Part shown: positions 24,142 through 31,905 of the stretch, in pieces
Layout: each line of letters begins with the position of its first letter
Position numbering within the stretch: position 1 is the first letter of the stretch
Source of the DNA: Bacteroidales bacterium UBA1173
Lineage (GTDB): Bacteria > Bacteroidota > Bacteroidia > Bacteroidales > F082
DNA: 64,000 bases
Assembly: GCA_002311655.1 (NCBI GenBank)
Contig: DBYZ01000004.1
Coordinates: 113,252-177,251 of the forward strand
Reading direction: 5' to 3'
Program-made: the position numbers and the translations under genes
Notes under the pieces: generated by a model
The model's input: the letters and a program-made list of their open reading frames with translations, nothing else
Told to the model about the DNA's origin: nothing
The model's database searches: none

Positions 24142-26127
24142 ATGAAAAAGGTATTTTTACTTTCATTAAGCCTTGTTCTTGGCTTAGGTGCATTTGCACA
24201 GAACAGAGTCATGAAAAATGACGCTCAGAAAGCAGTTGCCAGCAGCAAAATCGTTGCCGCAGGTACTGAAGTGACAACAGAAGCCTCTACTTATGCCCCA
24301 CAGGCAGCAAAGAGCGCTGTTATCAACAGATACGTAGACATGGAAGACGGTGAGACAATGTGGACAACCTACGATCTCCAGTCAAACGCGTATGTCGCAA
24401 ACCGTATGTATCAGATGCCAAACGGTGATGTCGCTGTTGTTGCAACAATGTCACACGAATCAAATCTCGTAGCTTCTGACCGCGGTACAGGTTACAACTA
24501 CTACGCAAACGGTGAATGGGATGACATGCCAGACGCACGTTTTGAGGCTTTCAAGACAGGTTGGCCATCAATCGCACGTTATGGTGCAAACGGTGAGATC
24601 CTTCTCTGCCACGGCAACGGCGGCATGCAGTGCTATGTTAGAACAACAGCCGGTGAAGGTGAATGGGAACACAGAGGTGCTCTTCCAGCATACCCAGAAG
24701 GCTATCCTTACACAACAGAATACGCAACATGGCCAAGAGTGGTCACATGCGGTAACAACCACGATGTCATTATCGCAGTTGCAGCTCTCCAGCACTCAAT
24801 CAGCGATGACGAGACAGACGTCCGCACAGTTATGTGGCGTTCAACAGACGGTGTCAACTGGACTTGCACCTACGGTCCTATTGCAGACCTCGGCCTTGGC
24901 TATGAAATTGGTAGCTTCTCAGCTGATGACTACGCTCTCGCAGCAAACGGTCACACAGTTGCTCTCCTTTATTCAGGCTGCTTGACAAACAGTGTTTGGA
25001 TGTTCAAATCAGAAGATGATGGTGAAACATGGAATGCTACAAGAGTTTGGGAACACCCATTTGAAGGTCATGAACTCGACGAAGAAGGTTTGGACTACGG
25101 TGACACTCTGTTCATGCCTATGAACGGTACTATCGTTATCGACAACAGCGGCGTTTGCCACGTTGCCCTCAACACATTCGAGATGACACACCTCGCCGAT
25201 ACTGACCCAGGTTACTATACATACTGGTCAGGCCGTGCAGTTGACGGTATCCTCTACTGGAACGACACACAGGATCCTATCCAAGACACAGAACACCCAG
25301 AATATATCGGCACACCATACGAAGCTCACTTTGCTCAGCCAAACCAGTTCCACGCAGCACGTCTCTGGTGGCCAATCGCTGACGAACCAGGTTACGTCCA
25401 CATGATTCCTGACTCAACAAAATGGGTCGGTTTCATTCCAATGTACGATGGCTACAGCTGGGATAACGGTTACTACTACAAAGACAACTATCATGCAAAA
25501 ATGTATGGTGCATCAGGTCATCCAGCACTCTCATGCGATGCTTACGGCAACCTCGCTTGCGCATTCTCATCACCTAACGTTACACGTGACAACGGTTCAT
25601 ATTACTACAGAAGCATCTATGTCAGCTACTACAACAAAGAAGAAGGTTACTGGCACCAGGTTGAAGACGACCTCATGGAAGACGTTATGTTAATGTACTC
25701 AGAAGGTGTCTTCACAACTGCAGTTCAGAACACAATCAACCCAGGTGAATTCTGGTTCTCATATCAGGCCGACGATGAAATCGGTTTTGCATGGGGCAGC
25801 GAGCCAACACAGACAGCACCATCAGAAAACACAATCCACGCTGTTAAAGTTATCGGCGAACATGTTGGTGTTGAAGAAACAGAGGCTACAGATGTTATCT
25901 ACAGCATCTATCCTAACCCTGCTACAGACTACATCATGGTCAACTCAGCAATGGCAGCAGACGCAACAATCACTTTCGTTAACCTCGCTGGCCAGACAGT
26001 GAAGAGCTTCAACAAGAACCTCACTATCGGTGAAAACTCAGTCAGCATCGACCTCGAAAGCGGTGTTTACTTCTGCACAATCAATGCTAACGGCTTCAAC
26101 AAGACAGTTAAAGTTGTTGTCAAGTAA
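24142..26127 (+). CDS. T9SS-exported surface protein with Asp-box (BNR) motifs
   Basis: A 661-residue secreted protein. It has a signal peptide (MKKVFLLSLSLVLGLGAFA, cut before QNR), a large beta-propeller-like region and a type A sorting domain at the C-terminus (IYSIYPNPATDYIMVNS with a KTVKVVVK ending), so it should be exported by T9SS. Two Asp-box-like motifs are visible, WRSTDGVNWT and FKSEDDGETW, which are typical of sialidase-like propellers, but no full set of sialidase arginines was found. Codon use is extremely biased (aca for Thr, cca for Pro, tca for Ser), like nifJ, suggesting a very abundant protein. It has its own strong promoter and terminator. The function is unknown; a binding or structural surface role is likely. 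Confidence 0.85.
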   Translation: MKKVFLLSLSLVLGLGAFAQNRVMKNDAQKAVASSKIVAAGTEVTTEASTYAPQAAKSAVINRYVDMEDGETMWTTYDLQSNAYVANRMYQMPNGDVAVVATMSHESNLVASDRGTGYNYYANGEWDDMPDARFEAFKTGWPSIARYGANGEILLCHGNGGMQCYVRTTAGEGEWEHRGALPAYPEGYPYTTEYATWPRVVTCGNNHDVIIAVAALQHSISDDETDVRTVMWRSTDGVNWTCTYGPIADLGLGYEIGSFSADDYALAANGHTVALLYSGCLTNSVWMFKSEDDGETWNATRVWEHPFEGHELDEEGLDYGDTLFMPMNGTIVIDNSGVCHVALNTFEMTHLADTDPGYYTYWSGRAVDGILYWNDTQDPIQDTEHPEYIGTPYEAHFAQPNQFHAARLWWPIADEPGYVHMIPDSTKWVGFIPMYDGYSWDNGYYYKDNYHAKMYGASGHPALSCDAYGNLACAFSSPNVTRDNGSYYYRSIYVSYYNKEEGYWHQVEDDLMEDVMLMYSEGVFTTAVQNTINPGEFWFSYQADDEIGFAWGSEPTQTAPSENTIHAVKVIGEHVGVEETEATDVIYSIYPNPATDYIMVNSAMAADATITFVNLAGQTVKSFNKNLTIGENSVSIDLESGVYFCTINANGFNKTVKVVVK

Positions 26128-26142
26128 TTGAGCTTAAGTAAT

Positions 26143-26177
26143 AAAAAAAGGAGCTTCGTTTGAAGCTCCTTTTTTTA
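26143..26177. terminator. Bidirectional terminator between T9SS protein gene and corA
   Basis: A 9-bp stem (aggagcttc at 26149-26157 and gaagctcct at 26162-26170) with a gttt loop, flanked by an A7 run and a T7 run, sits between convergent genes. Confidence 0.92.
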
Positions 26178-26180
26178 TTA

Positions 26181-27104
26181 TTAAAACCACCATTTACGAT
26201 GTCGGAAGAACAGGGTTAATCCCACACCCATCGCCACCATCACACCGACAATAATCCATAACGCCGTAGTGGAGCCTTCCGGAATAAACGGGAACACCAC
26301 ATTCATACCGAAGATACCTGTGATAAACGTCAAAGGAAGGATGATAGACGAAATCAGAGTGAGAATCTTCATGATTTCGTTCGTTTTGTTGGTCTGCATC
26401 GAGTCAAATGTCTTTGAGAGACCCTCGATCAAGTCTTCATAGTCCTCGGTCATATCCCATACCTTCTGGTAGTAGTCGAGGATGTTGCCCCAGTAGTCTT
26501 CCATATACTCCAAATCGCCGAATCCTCGGATCTGACCTGTCTCGAAGGAATGAAACACCCTCAGCTGAGGCTTGAACAAAGTGTTTATCGTGATGATATT
26601 CTTTCGCGTCACGCTGATTCTTTCAATAATCTTAACCTGTTTGGTTCCGAAAAGCTCACGGTTTATCAACTCAAGGTCAAGTCCCACCTTTTTTAATAAA
26701 TAGAGAGACTCCATCATCAGTTTCTCGAAAATGCGGTAAAGCAAGATATCGGAAGTCTTCAGGTTTTTCTCGAGTTCCTCCATGTCGCGCTCCTGGTATT
26801 CGTTGAAGAGCTGGCTGACATACCACGGCGATTTCTCTATGGTGATGATATAATCCTTTCCCCAGAAAAACTTCACCTCTTTTGTCTTGATGAACTTATT
26901 CTGACGGTCAAAGTTAGGATACTGAAGAATCAGGAAGTAATAGTCGTCGTAGATATCTATCTTCGGGCGTTGGTTGACAGACTTGCAGTCTTCAATGTCC
27001 AAGGGGTGGAAATGGAATTTCTCTCTTAAAAATTTAAAGTCTTCATCCGCCGGATTCGTCACATGACGCCATTTCAGCGAGCCGATTGTCAAAGTCTCAA
27101 TCAT
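26181..27104 (-). CDS. corA: CorA-family magnesium/cobalt transporter
   Basis: A 307-residue CorA-type divalent-cation channel. It has the long cytoplasmic helical funnel, followed by two C-terminal membrane helices. The signature GMN is at residues 266-268 (TGIFGMNVVFPF). The C-terminal end RHRKWWF is basic and cytoplasmic, as in the family. The normal role is Mg2+ uptake. Unusually for this organism, an AAAGGGGG Shine-Dalgarno-like sequence lies 5 bases before the ATG. Confidence 0.93.
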   Translation of the reverse strand: MIETLTIGSLKWRHVTNPADEDFKFLREKFHFHPLDIEDCKSVNQRPKIDIYDDYYFLILQYPNFDRQNKFIKTKEVKFFWGKDYIITIEKSPWYVSQLFNEYQERDMEELEKNLKTSDILLYRIFEKLMMESLYLLKKVGLDLELINRELFGTKQVKIIERISVTRKNIITINTLFKPQLRVFHSFETGQIRGFGDLEYMEDYWGNILDYYQKVWDMTEDYEDLIEGLSKTFDSMQTNKTNEIMKILTLISSIILPLTFITGIFGMNVVFPFIPEGSTTALWIIVGVMVAMGVGLTLFFRHRKWWF

Positions 27105-27109
27105 GCTTT

Positions 27110-27117
27110 CCCCCTTT
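27110..27117 (-). promoter_or_regulatory. Shine-Dalgarno-like site of corA
   Basis: On the minus strand AAAGGGGG lies 5 bases before the corA ATG. Almost all other genes in the window lack such a site, so it stands out. Confidence 0.6.
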
Positions 27118-27164
27118 CTTATGATAAAAGATTCTACATTCGATTATTTATTGATAAAAACGTG

Positions 27165-27172
27165 CAAAAATA
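27165..27172 (-). promoter_or_regulatory. Bacteroidota -7 box, minus strand (TATTTTTG)
   Basis: TATTTTTG followed by C on the minus strand lies 60 bases before the corA start. Confidence 0.6.
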
Positions 27173-27214
27173 CAATATTTTTTGAAAAAATTCAAAAAAA
27201 TGTTCAAAAATGTG

Positions 27215-28891
27215 TCATTTTACCTTGCGCAGGAACATTCCAGGCTGCACTTTGCAACCACCTTTGAATAGGGTTTCCGTGGTGCGGAATCCTTCCTTGT
27301 CGCGCTTCTTCAAGACCGTATTGACATTTTGTTGTTCCTGTGTGCGCAGCCTCATATCATGATTGTTGAAATAGATGTTGTCCCACACCTTGTTTTTCAC
27401 CACTGTCACCGTGCCTTTCTTCAGAAGGACTTTTTTGATTGCATCATACTGATAAACATAGAACTTGTCGCCGTTTTCCACGCCTTCCTTGGTGCCTATT
27501 CTTGCGGCGATGCGTGCTTTTTTCGGAGGCATTGGGTTCATGAGAATCAATCCAGTACGAGCGTTTTTCAGTTTCTTTCCTTTGAAAGTGGTGTATGTCA
27601 CAGGATTGCCTTTTTTATCCAACTGCGGTACATAATATTCCTGAGCGTCGCCGTCGGTTTCGTCGCCATTATCCCAAATCTTGCCTTTCTGGGCGATGAC
27701 ATAGCCGTAGAAATTGCCGTCATCGTCATAAACCGAGAACTGCTCTCCGCCACGAAGACCTTCCTTTGTGCCGATTTTTGCCGTGATGAGCTTACCGTCG
27801 ACAGTGATTCTGGCTTCAAGACGAGGACTTACGAGGCTGTAGAAATCAAGAATTGGAGTCCATACCTTGAACACATCGTTGCGGTTCTGCAACTTAAGGA
27901 ACACCTTATTTAAATTACGCACCATCGTCAGGTTGATAATTTGCTCGAAAGTCCTAGTCGCTGAAATAATCACAGTGCTGCTATTCGACTGACAATCAAC
28001 ATATTCCATTCTAAACTTATTGCTCGTTTCAAGCAGTCTTGGGTTTTCTAATACCTCATTGTTAAAATAAAGCTCTGTTTCTTCATCCCAAACGAGTTTG
28101 TAAAGCCAAGTGTTTGATTTCAAAGTATATCCGTCTTTTGTCGCGGCATAAACACCGTTCGCCGCCATAGCAGCCAGGTTATATCTGAATTGGGCAGCTT
28201 TCTGGTCCATACCGTTTTTGATATTGGTGTCGTAAGCTGCTTTTGCCAAAGCTAATGCGGCATCTCTGACAGCCCTTGCGACAGGCTCATTCTCATAAAA
28301 TTCCAACTTGGTGAATGTCATGAATGTAAAAGGCAACAGTTTCATGGAAAGCTCCTTGATCTGAGTGTCCTTGTCGCGTTTCAGAGCCGACATCGACACA
28401 TTCTCATCACCAGAATTCACAGTGTAATAGCCTCTGTCGAAGACGGTCTGCATGTTGATAATGGCATCAGGATTCTCAGGATAGTCGATGTCGTATTTGA
28501 CTTTTCCGTTCCTGTTGTAGTTGAACCATCTCATAACCAATTTGTTGGCTATCTTGTTGTTATTGATGTAATTAGTTATAAGCCTTTCCATCTGCTTGTC
28601 GGTAACATCCTTACCTTCGCCAAACATCACCTTACCTATATCGGCACCATGCTTGTTATACTGATTCGGGAAGTTTTTCTGCGGATCCATGTAATTATTC
28701 CATGAATTGTCGACAAGCTCCTTGTTTGGGAAGTAATCGGAGTCGATATATACCATTTCAAGAGAGCTACGCATATAAAAATACGTGCCGTCTTCGTTTT
28801 GGGTAATCATCCCGCCATAATTCTGTTGTTGAGCCAAACCATTGATTGTCAGCAACATGACAATAGTCAGAAGAGTATAAACCTTTTTCAT
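27215..28891 (-). CDS. Secreted protein of unknown function with two similar C-terminal modules
   Basis: A 558-residue protein with a signal peptide (MKKVYTLLTIVMLLTINGLA, cut before QQQN). No family recognised. The C-terminal third contains two related modules, about residues 373-410 and 464-505, each starting with IGTKEG and a Gly-rich turn (EQFSVYDDDG or DKFYVYQYD) and ending in K(I/V)WDN; these could be SH3-like or small beta-barrel folds. It lies 11 bases downstream of gldD on the same strand and is last in the ssb-gldE-gldD run, so it might work in the envelope with the gliding/T9SS machinery. That link is only positional. The longer frame from 28912 overlaps gldD and lacks a good signal start. 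Confidence 0.7.
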   Translation of the reverse strand: MKKVYTLLTIVMLLTINGLAQQQNYGGMITQNEDGTYFYMRSSLEMVYIDSDYFPNKELVDNSWNNYMDPQKNFPNQYNKHGADIGKVMFGEGKDVTDKQMERLITNYINNNKIANKLVMRWFNYNRNGKVKYDIDYPENPDAIINMQTVFDRGYYTVNSGDENVSMSALKRDKDTQIKELSMKLLPFTFMTFTKLEFYENEPVARAVRDAALALAKAAYDTNIKNGMDQKAAQFRYNLAAMAANGVYAATKDGYTLKSNTWLYKLVWDEETELYFNNEVLENPRLLETSNKFRMEYVDCQSNSSTVIISATRTFEQIINLTMVRNLNKVFLKLQNRNDVFKVWTPILDFYSLVSPRLEARITVDGKLITAKIGTKEGLRGGEQFSVYDDDGNFYGYVIAQKGKIWDNGDETDGDAQEYYVPQLDKKGNPVTYTTFKGKKLKNARTGLILMNPMPPKKARIAARIGTKEGVENGDKFYVYQYDAIKKVLLKKGTVTVVKNKVWDNIYFNNHDMRLRTQEQQNVNTVLKKRDKEGFRTTETLFKGGCKVQPGMFLRKVK

Positions 28892-28902
28892 ATTCTTAAA
28901 TT

Positions 28903-29484
28903 TTATTTCCATTCCAAAGTTTTTATAAGATGACGCACATCCTCGGTGATATATTTAATCACAGGCTGCATAGAATCGTTGTTAGGATATAGGTTGAAAT
29001 AAAGCGAGCCACGCATAAAATGTCGGGTACTGTCGGTGAGATAGAACTGCAACGGCGATGCAACTCCTTCTCCGTCAAGGAAATAGACAAGACCGTAAAC
29101 ATTCTTATCCTTATTAATTATGACGCTGTCGCGAATACCTGTCGCTTTATTTATATGTTTGGTAATCATGAGATAAGAATCCTCGATATACTTTGAGAGG
29201 TTGTCATCGACATGCTTGTATGAAAGATGAATTGTCCCTTTAAACGCAGGAAACTCAACATTTGCCCAGTCCTTCTCCTCCAACGAATGGTAATCGGGAG
29301 TTATTGTCGCATAGACAGGATACTCGAAGCTGTAACGAGGCATGGTATCGAGCGTAACATATTGTTTTTCAGGCAAATCGATGCGAAAATAGCCACGAGG
29401 TTTCGGCTGCGGAGTATCATCGCCGCAAGAAACCGCCACAAGCATTACGAGCAGCAGTGCGAGGCTATTTATCAGTTTTCTCAT
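28903..29484 (-). CDS. gldD: Gliding motility lipoprotein GldD
   Basis: A 193-residue lipoprotein (lipobox VAVSC, Cys20). The segment PKPRGYFRIDLPEKQY and the following DTMPRYSFEYPVYA match GldD, a protein first defined by its need for gliding in Flavobacterium and conserved in many Bacteroidota, including non-gliding ones. It overlaps gldE by 20 bases, as is usual for this pair. The exact biochemical role is not known; it is linked to the T9SS/gliding apparatus. Confidence 0.9.
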   Translation of the reverse strand: MRKLINSLALLLVMLVAVSCGDDTPQPKPRGYFRIDLPEKQYVTLDTMPRYSFEYPVYATITPDYHSLEEKDWANVEFPAFKGTIHLSYKHVDDNLSKYIEDSYLMITKHINKATGIRDSVIINKDKNVYGLVYFLDGEGVASPLQFYLTDSTRHFMRGSLYFNLYPNNDSMQPVIKYITEDVRHLIKTLEWK

Positions 29485-30775
29485 TATAAGTTACTTTTAT
29501 CTCGATTATTCTGCGTTTGTCGGCTTTTTCGATTTGGAACGCAAACTCCTTGTATGATGTGGAGAATCCTGCATGCGGAATTCGGCCTTCCATCTCGAGA
29601 ATCAAGCCGGCAAGAGTGTCGGACTCGCCTTTTATATCTTCAAAGTAGAACTCATTGATATCGAATACCTTACAAAAATCAACAAGACTGGTCTGAGCCT
29701 TAAAAACATAAGTTTTATCGTCGATTTTCTTGTAATTCTGATTCTCGACCACGACATCGAACTCATCGCTGATGTCACCGACAATCTCTTCAAGCACGTC
29801 TTCCATTGTGACGAGGCCAGAGGTGCCGCCGTATTCATCGACAACTATAGCTATGTGAATCTTTTTTGAGCGGAAATCCTGGAATAGGTCATTGATTTTC
29901 TTGTTTTCAGGCACAAAGAACGCCGGTCGCAGCAATTCCTGCCATTTGAAGTCAGGTTCTTCGAGATGCGGCAGTAAATCCTTGACATACAATATACCTT
30001 TTATCTCGTCGAGAGTGTCTTCATATACTGGTATTCTGGAGAATCCGTTATCAATTATCAACTCGATAAGATGTTTGAATTCTGTGTTAAGTTTCACTGC
30101 AAAAAGCTGCACACGCGGTTGCATCACGTCGCTCACCTCTTTCTCACCGAAGGTGGCGATACCTTGAAGCATTGAACGCTCCTCGCTTGGAGTTTCGTCA
30201 GCTGTTGTGATATCAACCACGGTAGTCAAATCACTGAGTGACAATGGGTTAACATTCTTTTTCGCAAGACGTTTATCTATCACTGCCGTCGATTTCACAA
30301 GAATACTACTCAATGGTTTGAACACTACAAGAAGAACATTTATTATTGGTGCGAGAAACGTTGCCAGCTTACGGGCTCTTTTCGCCGCAGTTATTTTTGG
30401 GATCATCTCACCAAAAATCAGCAAAAGCGAGGTAACAACCACCACATTTATTATAAAAGCCCACACCGGATTAGCGGCGAGGTTAAACATTCTCGACATA
30501 ATATATGTTGAGAAAATGGTGATGGTCACATTTACCAAATTATTGGTAATCAGAATAGTGGCAAGAAACTGTTTAGGTTTGTTCCTTAGCTCCAGCACCA
30601 ATTTGTCCGAGCGTTTGTCGGAGTTCTCCATCTCATTAATATCGTTCGGGAGGAGCGAGAAGAAAGCCGTCTCGCTGGCTGAAGCGAGAGCCGAGCACAG
30701 CAATAGCAAGCACAATATGACAAGACAGATTGCTGTAACCCAAGAGACGCCTAAGAAAAACGGAGTTTCAAGCAT
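29465..30775 (-). CDS. gldE: Gliding-associated CBS/HlyC-type membrane protein GldE
   Basis: A 436-residue inner-membrane protein of the CNNM/HlyC-CorC type: an N-terminal DUF21 membrane domain with about four helices (residues 1-150), then two CBS domains (about 210-330, MQPRVQLFAVKLNTEF and IAIVVDEYGGTSGLVTMEDVLEEI) and a C-terminal transporter-associated domain. In Bacteroidota the copy located beside gldD is GldE. It begins 3 bases after the ssb stop and overlaps gldD, so ssb-gldE-gldD is one operon. Family members are often Mg2+ or Co2+ export-linked, but for GldE the biochemical role is unproven. Confidence 0.9.
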   Translation of the reverse strand: MLETPFFLGVSWVTAICLVILCLLLLCSALASASETAFFSLLPNDINEMENSDKRSDKLVLELRNKPKQFLATILITNNLVNVTITIFSTYIMSRMFNLAANPVWAFIINVVVVTSLLLIFGEMIPKITAAKRARKLATFLAPIINVLLVVFKPLSSILVKSTAVIDKRLAKKNVNPLSLSDLTTVVDITTADETPSEERSMLQGIATFGEKEVSDVMQPRVQLFAVKLNTEFKHLIELIIDNGFSRIPVYEDTLDEIKGILYVKDLLPHLEEPDFKWQELLRPAFFVPENKKINDLFQDFRSKKIHIAIVVDEYGGTSGLVTMEDVLEEIVGDISDEFDVVVENQNYKKIDDKTYVFKAQTSLVDFCKVFDINEFYFEDIKGESDTLAGLILEMEGRIPHAGFSTSYKEFAFQIEKADKRRIIEIKVTYNEKTDK

Positions 30776-30778
30776 AAT

Positions 30779-31237
30779 TTAGAATGGCAAATCATCTCCA
30801 TTATAATCCTGGCTTGGCGTTTGAGCCTCAACAGGCTGTTGATATTGCGGTTGCTGATATTGTGGCTGTTGTTGGTTTCCGTATGCGTTTTGCGGACGGT
30901 TGCCACCGAGGCTCATCATCTTATCGACAACGATTTCCGTAATATGTCTTGTAACATTTTGGTTATCAACATATTGACGTGATTTGATCCTACCCTCCAC
31001 ATACATCTGGTCACCTTTCACGTAATTGCGGCGTTTATCGGCTATATCCTGTGCCAAATTGCCCCAACTCACGAGGTTATGCCATTCGGTTTGCTCCTGC
31101 CAGTTGCCGTCGCGGTCGCGGTAACGTTCTGTTGTTGCGAGAGAAACCGTCATTTTCTTTGTTCCATTATCGAAAGAAATAACTTCCGGATCTTTACCCA
31201 AATTGCCGATAAGAATAACTTTGTTTAAGCTTGCCAT
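30779..31237 (-). CDS. ssb: Single-stranded DNA-binding protein
   Basis: A 152-residue SSB with an OB-fold N-terminal domain (KVILIGNLGKDPEV, then TEWHNLVSWGNLAQ and GDQMYVEGRIKSRQY), a flexible Gln/Pro-rich linker (repeated QQPQYQQP) and the acidic C-terminal tip DDLPF that recruits partner proteins. It is first in the operon with gldE and gldD. In many Bacteroidota mutY lies next to this ssb; here the other neighbour is the HU gene, in divergent orientation. Confidence 0.95.
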   Translation of the reverse strand: MASLNKVILIGNLGKDPEVISFDNGTKKMTVSLATTERYRDRDGNWQEQTEWHNLVSWGNLAQDIADKRRNYVKGDQMYVEGRIKSRQYVDNQNVTRHITEIVVDKMMSLGGNRPQNAYGNQQQPQYQQPQYQQPVEAQTPSQDYNGDDLPF

Positions 31238-31277
31238 AATAAAAATTTTTTACACGATATACATTAAATTAATAATG

Positions 31278-31285
31278 CAAAAATA
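31278..31285 (-). promoter_or_regulatory. Bacteroidota -7 box, minus strand (TATTTTTG)
   Basis: TATTTTTG followed by C on the minus strand lies 40 bases before the ssb start and is the probable promoter of ssb-gldE-gldD. Confidence 0.65.
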
Positions 31286-31358
31286 CCAAAAAAATCGTAT
31301 GTGTAAGATAATGAATGAAAAAAATTATTTTTTTTGTTCACGATTAAAAAAAACTTAT

Positions 31359-31366
31359 TATTTTTG
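31359..31366 (+). promoter_or_regulatory. Bacteroidota promoter, TTTG and TATTTTTG
   Basis: A -33-type TTTG at 31333-31336 and a -7-type TATTTTTG at 31359-31366, 22 bases apart, precede the HU gene by about 42 bases. This is one of the clearest complete promoters in the window. Confidence 0.75.
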
Positions 31367-31408
31367 CAGGCGGAAAAAAATTAAACAACAATTAAAATAT
31401 TTTAAGTC

Positions 31409-31693
31409 ATGACAAAAGCTGAAATCGTAGCAAAAATCGCTGAAAAGACTGGTGTTGAAAAAGGAAACGCCCAGGCAGTCGTCGAGTCTTTCATGGAAAT
31501 CGTGAAAGAGGCTGTTAAGAATAGAGAAGATGTGTATCTCAGAGGCTTCGGTAGCTTCAAGAGCAAGAAAAGAGCAGCTAAAGTTGGTAGAAACATCCGT
31601 GCTAATGGTGGCGCCGGTGCATCTATCATCATCCCTGAGCACTTCATCCCTGCTTTCAAGCCAGCTAAATCATTCATCAACGACCTCAAGTAA
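31409..31693 (+). CDS. HU-family DNA-binding protein
   Basis: A 94-residue HU/IHF-type nucleoid protein. It has the helical N-terminus MTKAEIVAKIAEKTGVEK, the VYLRGFGSFKSKKRAA strand-turn typical of HU, and a shortened, Gly/Ala-rich beta-arm (NIRANGGAGASIIIPEHF) ending in FKPAKSFINDL. It binds and bends DNA without strong sequence specificity. It has a clear promoter and lies at the head of a run with the 29-residue basic protein and RNase G. Confidence 0.93.
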   Translation: MTKAEIVAKIAEKTGVEKGNAQAVVESFMEIVKEAVKNREDVYLRGFGSFKSKKRAAKVGRNIRANGGAGASIIIPEHFIPAFKPAKSFINDLK

Positions 31694-31717
31694 TTCGGTC
31701 TTATAATTTTTTGTATT

Positions 31718-31807
31718 ATGCCAAACGGTAAAAAACACAAAAGACACAAAATGTCTACCCACAAGCGTAAAAAACGCCTCAGAAAGGATAGACATAAAAA
31801 GAAATAA
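31718..31807 (+). CDS. 29-aa basic ribosome-associated protein (AURKAIP1/COX24-like)
   Basis: A 29-residue, extremely basic peptide (19 Lys/Arg, 4 His) that begins MPNGKKHKRHK and ends RHKKK. It is too short for routine gene callers. The sequence and position, between HU and RNase G, match the conserved small protein of Bacteroidota annotated as AURKAIP1/COX24-domain and related to small ribosomal protein bS22/mS38. Its likely role is binding rRNA in the small subunit. The ATG is 24 bases after the HU stop, and a terminator-like hairpin follows. Confidence 0.65.
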   Translation: MPNGKKHKRHKMSTHKRKKRLRKDRHKKK

Positions 31808-31835
31808 TCTTTAAGATTAGTTTCTTATGGTAAAC

Positions 31836-31876
31836 ATAACACAGCATTGCCAATACCGATGTTGTGTTATTGTTTT
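31836..31876 (+). terminator. Terminator-like hairpin before RNase G gene
   Basis: A 12-bp stem (ataacacagcat at 31836-31847 and atgttgtgttat at 31859-31870, one G-U pair) with an 11-base loop is followed by TGTTTTT. It could end the HU-small protein transcript or attenuate read-through into RNase G. Confidence 0.7.
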
Positions 31877-31905
31877 TAAAATGAATTTTCAACCTTTGTA
31901 ATATT

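Noticed and set aside
24142..26127. Assignment of the T9SS cargo as a sialidase
   Set aside because: Only two Asp-box-like motifs are visible, and the arginine triad and catalytic tyrosine of sialidases could not be identified.
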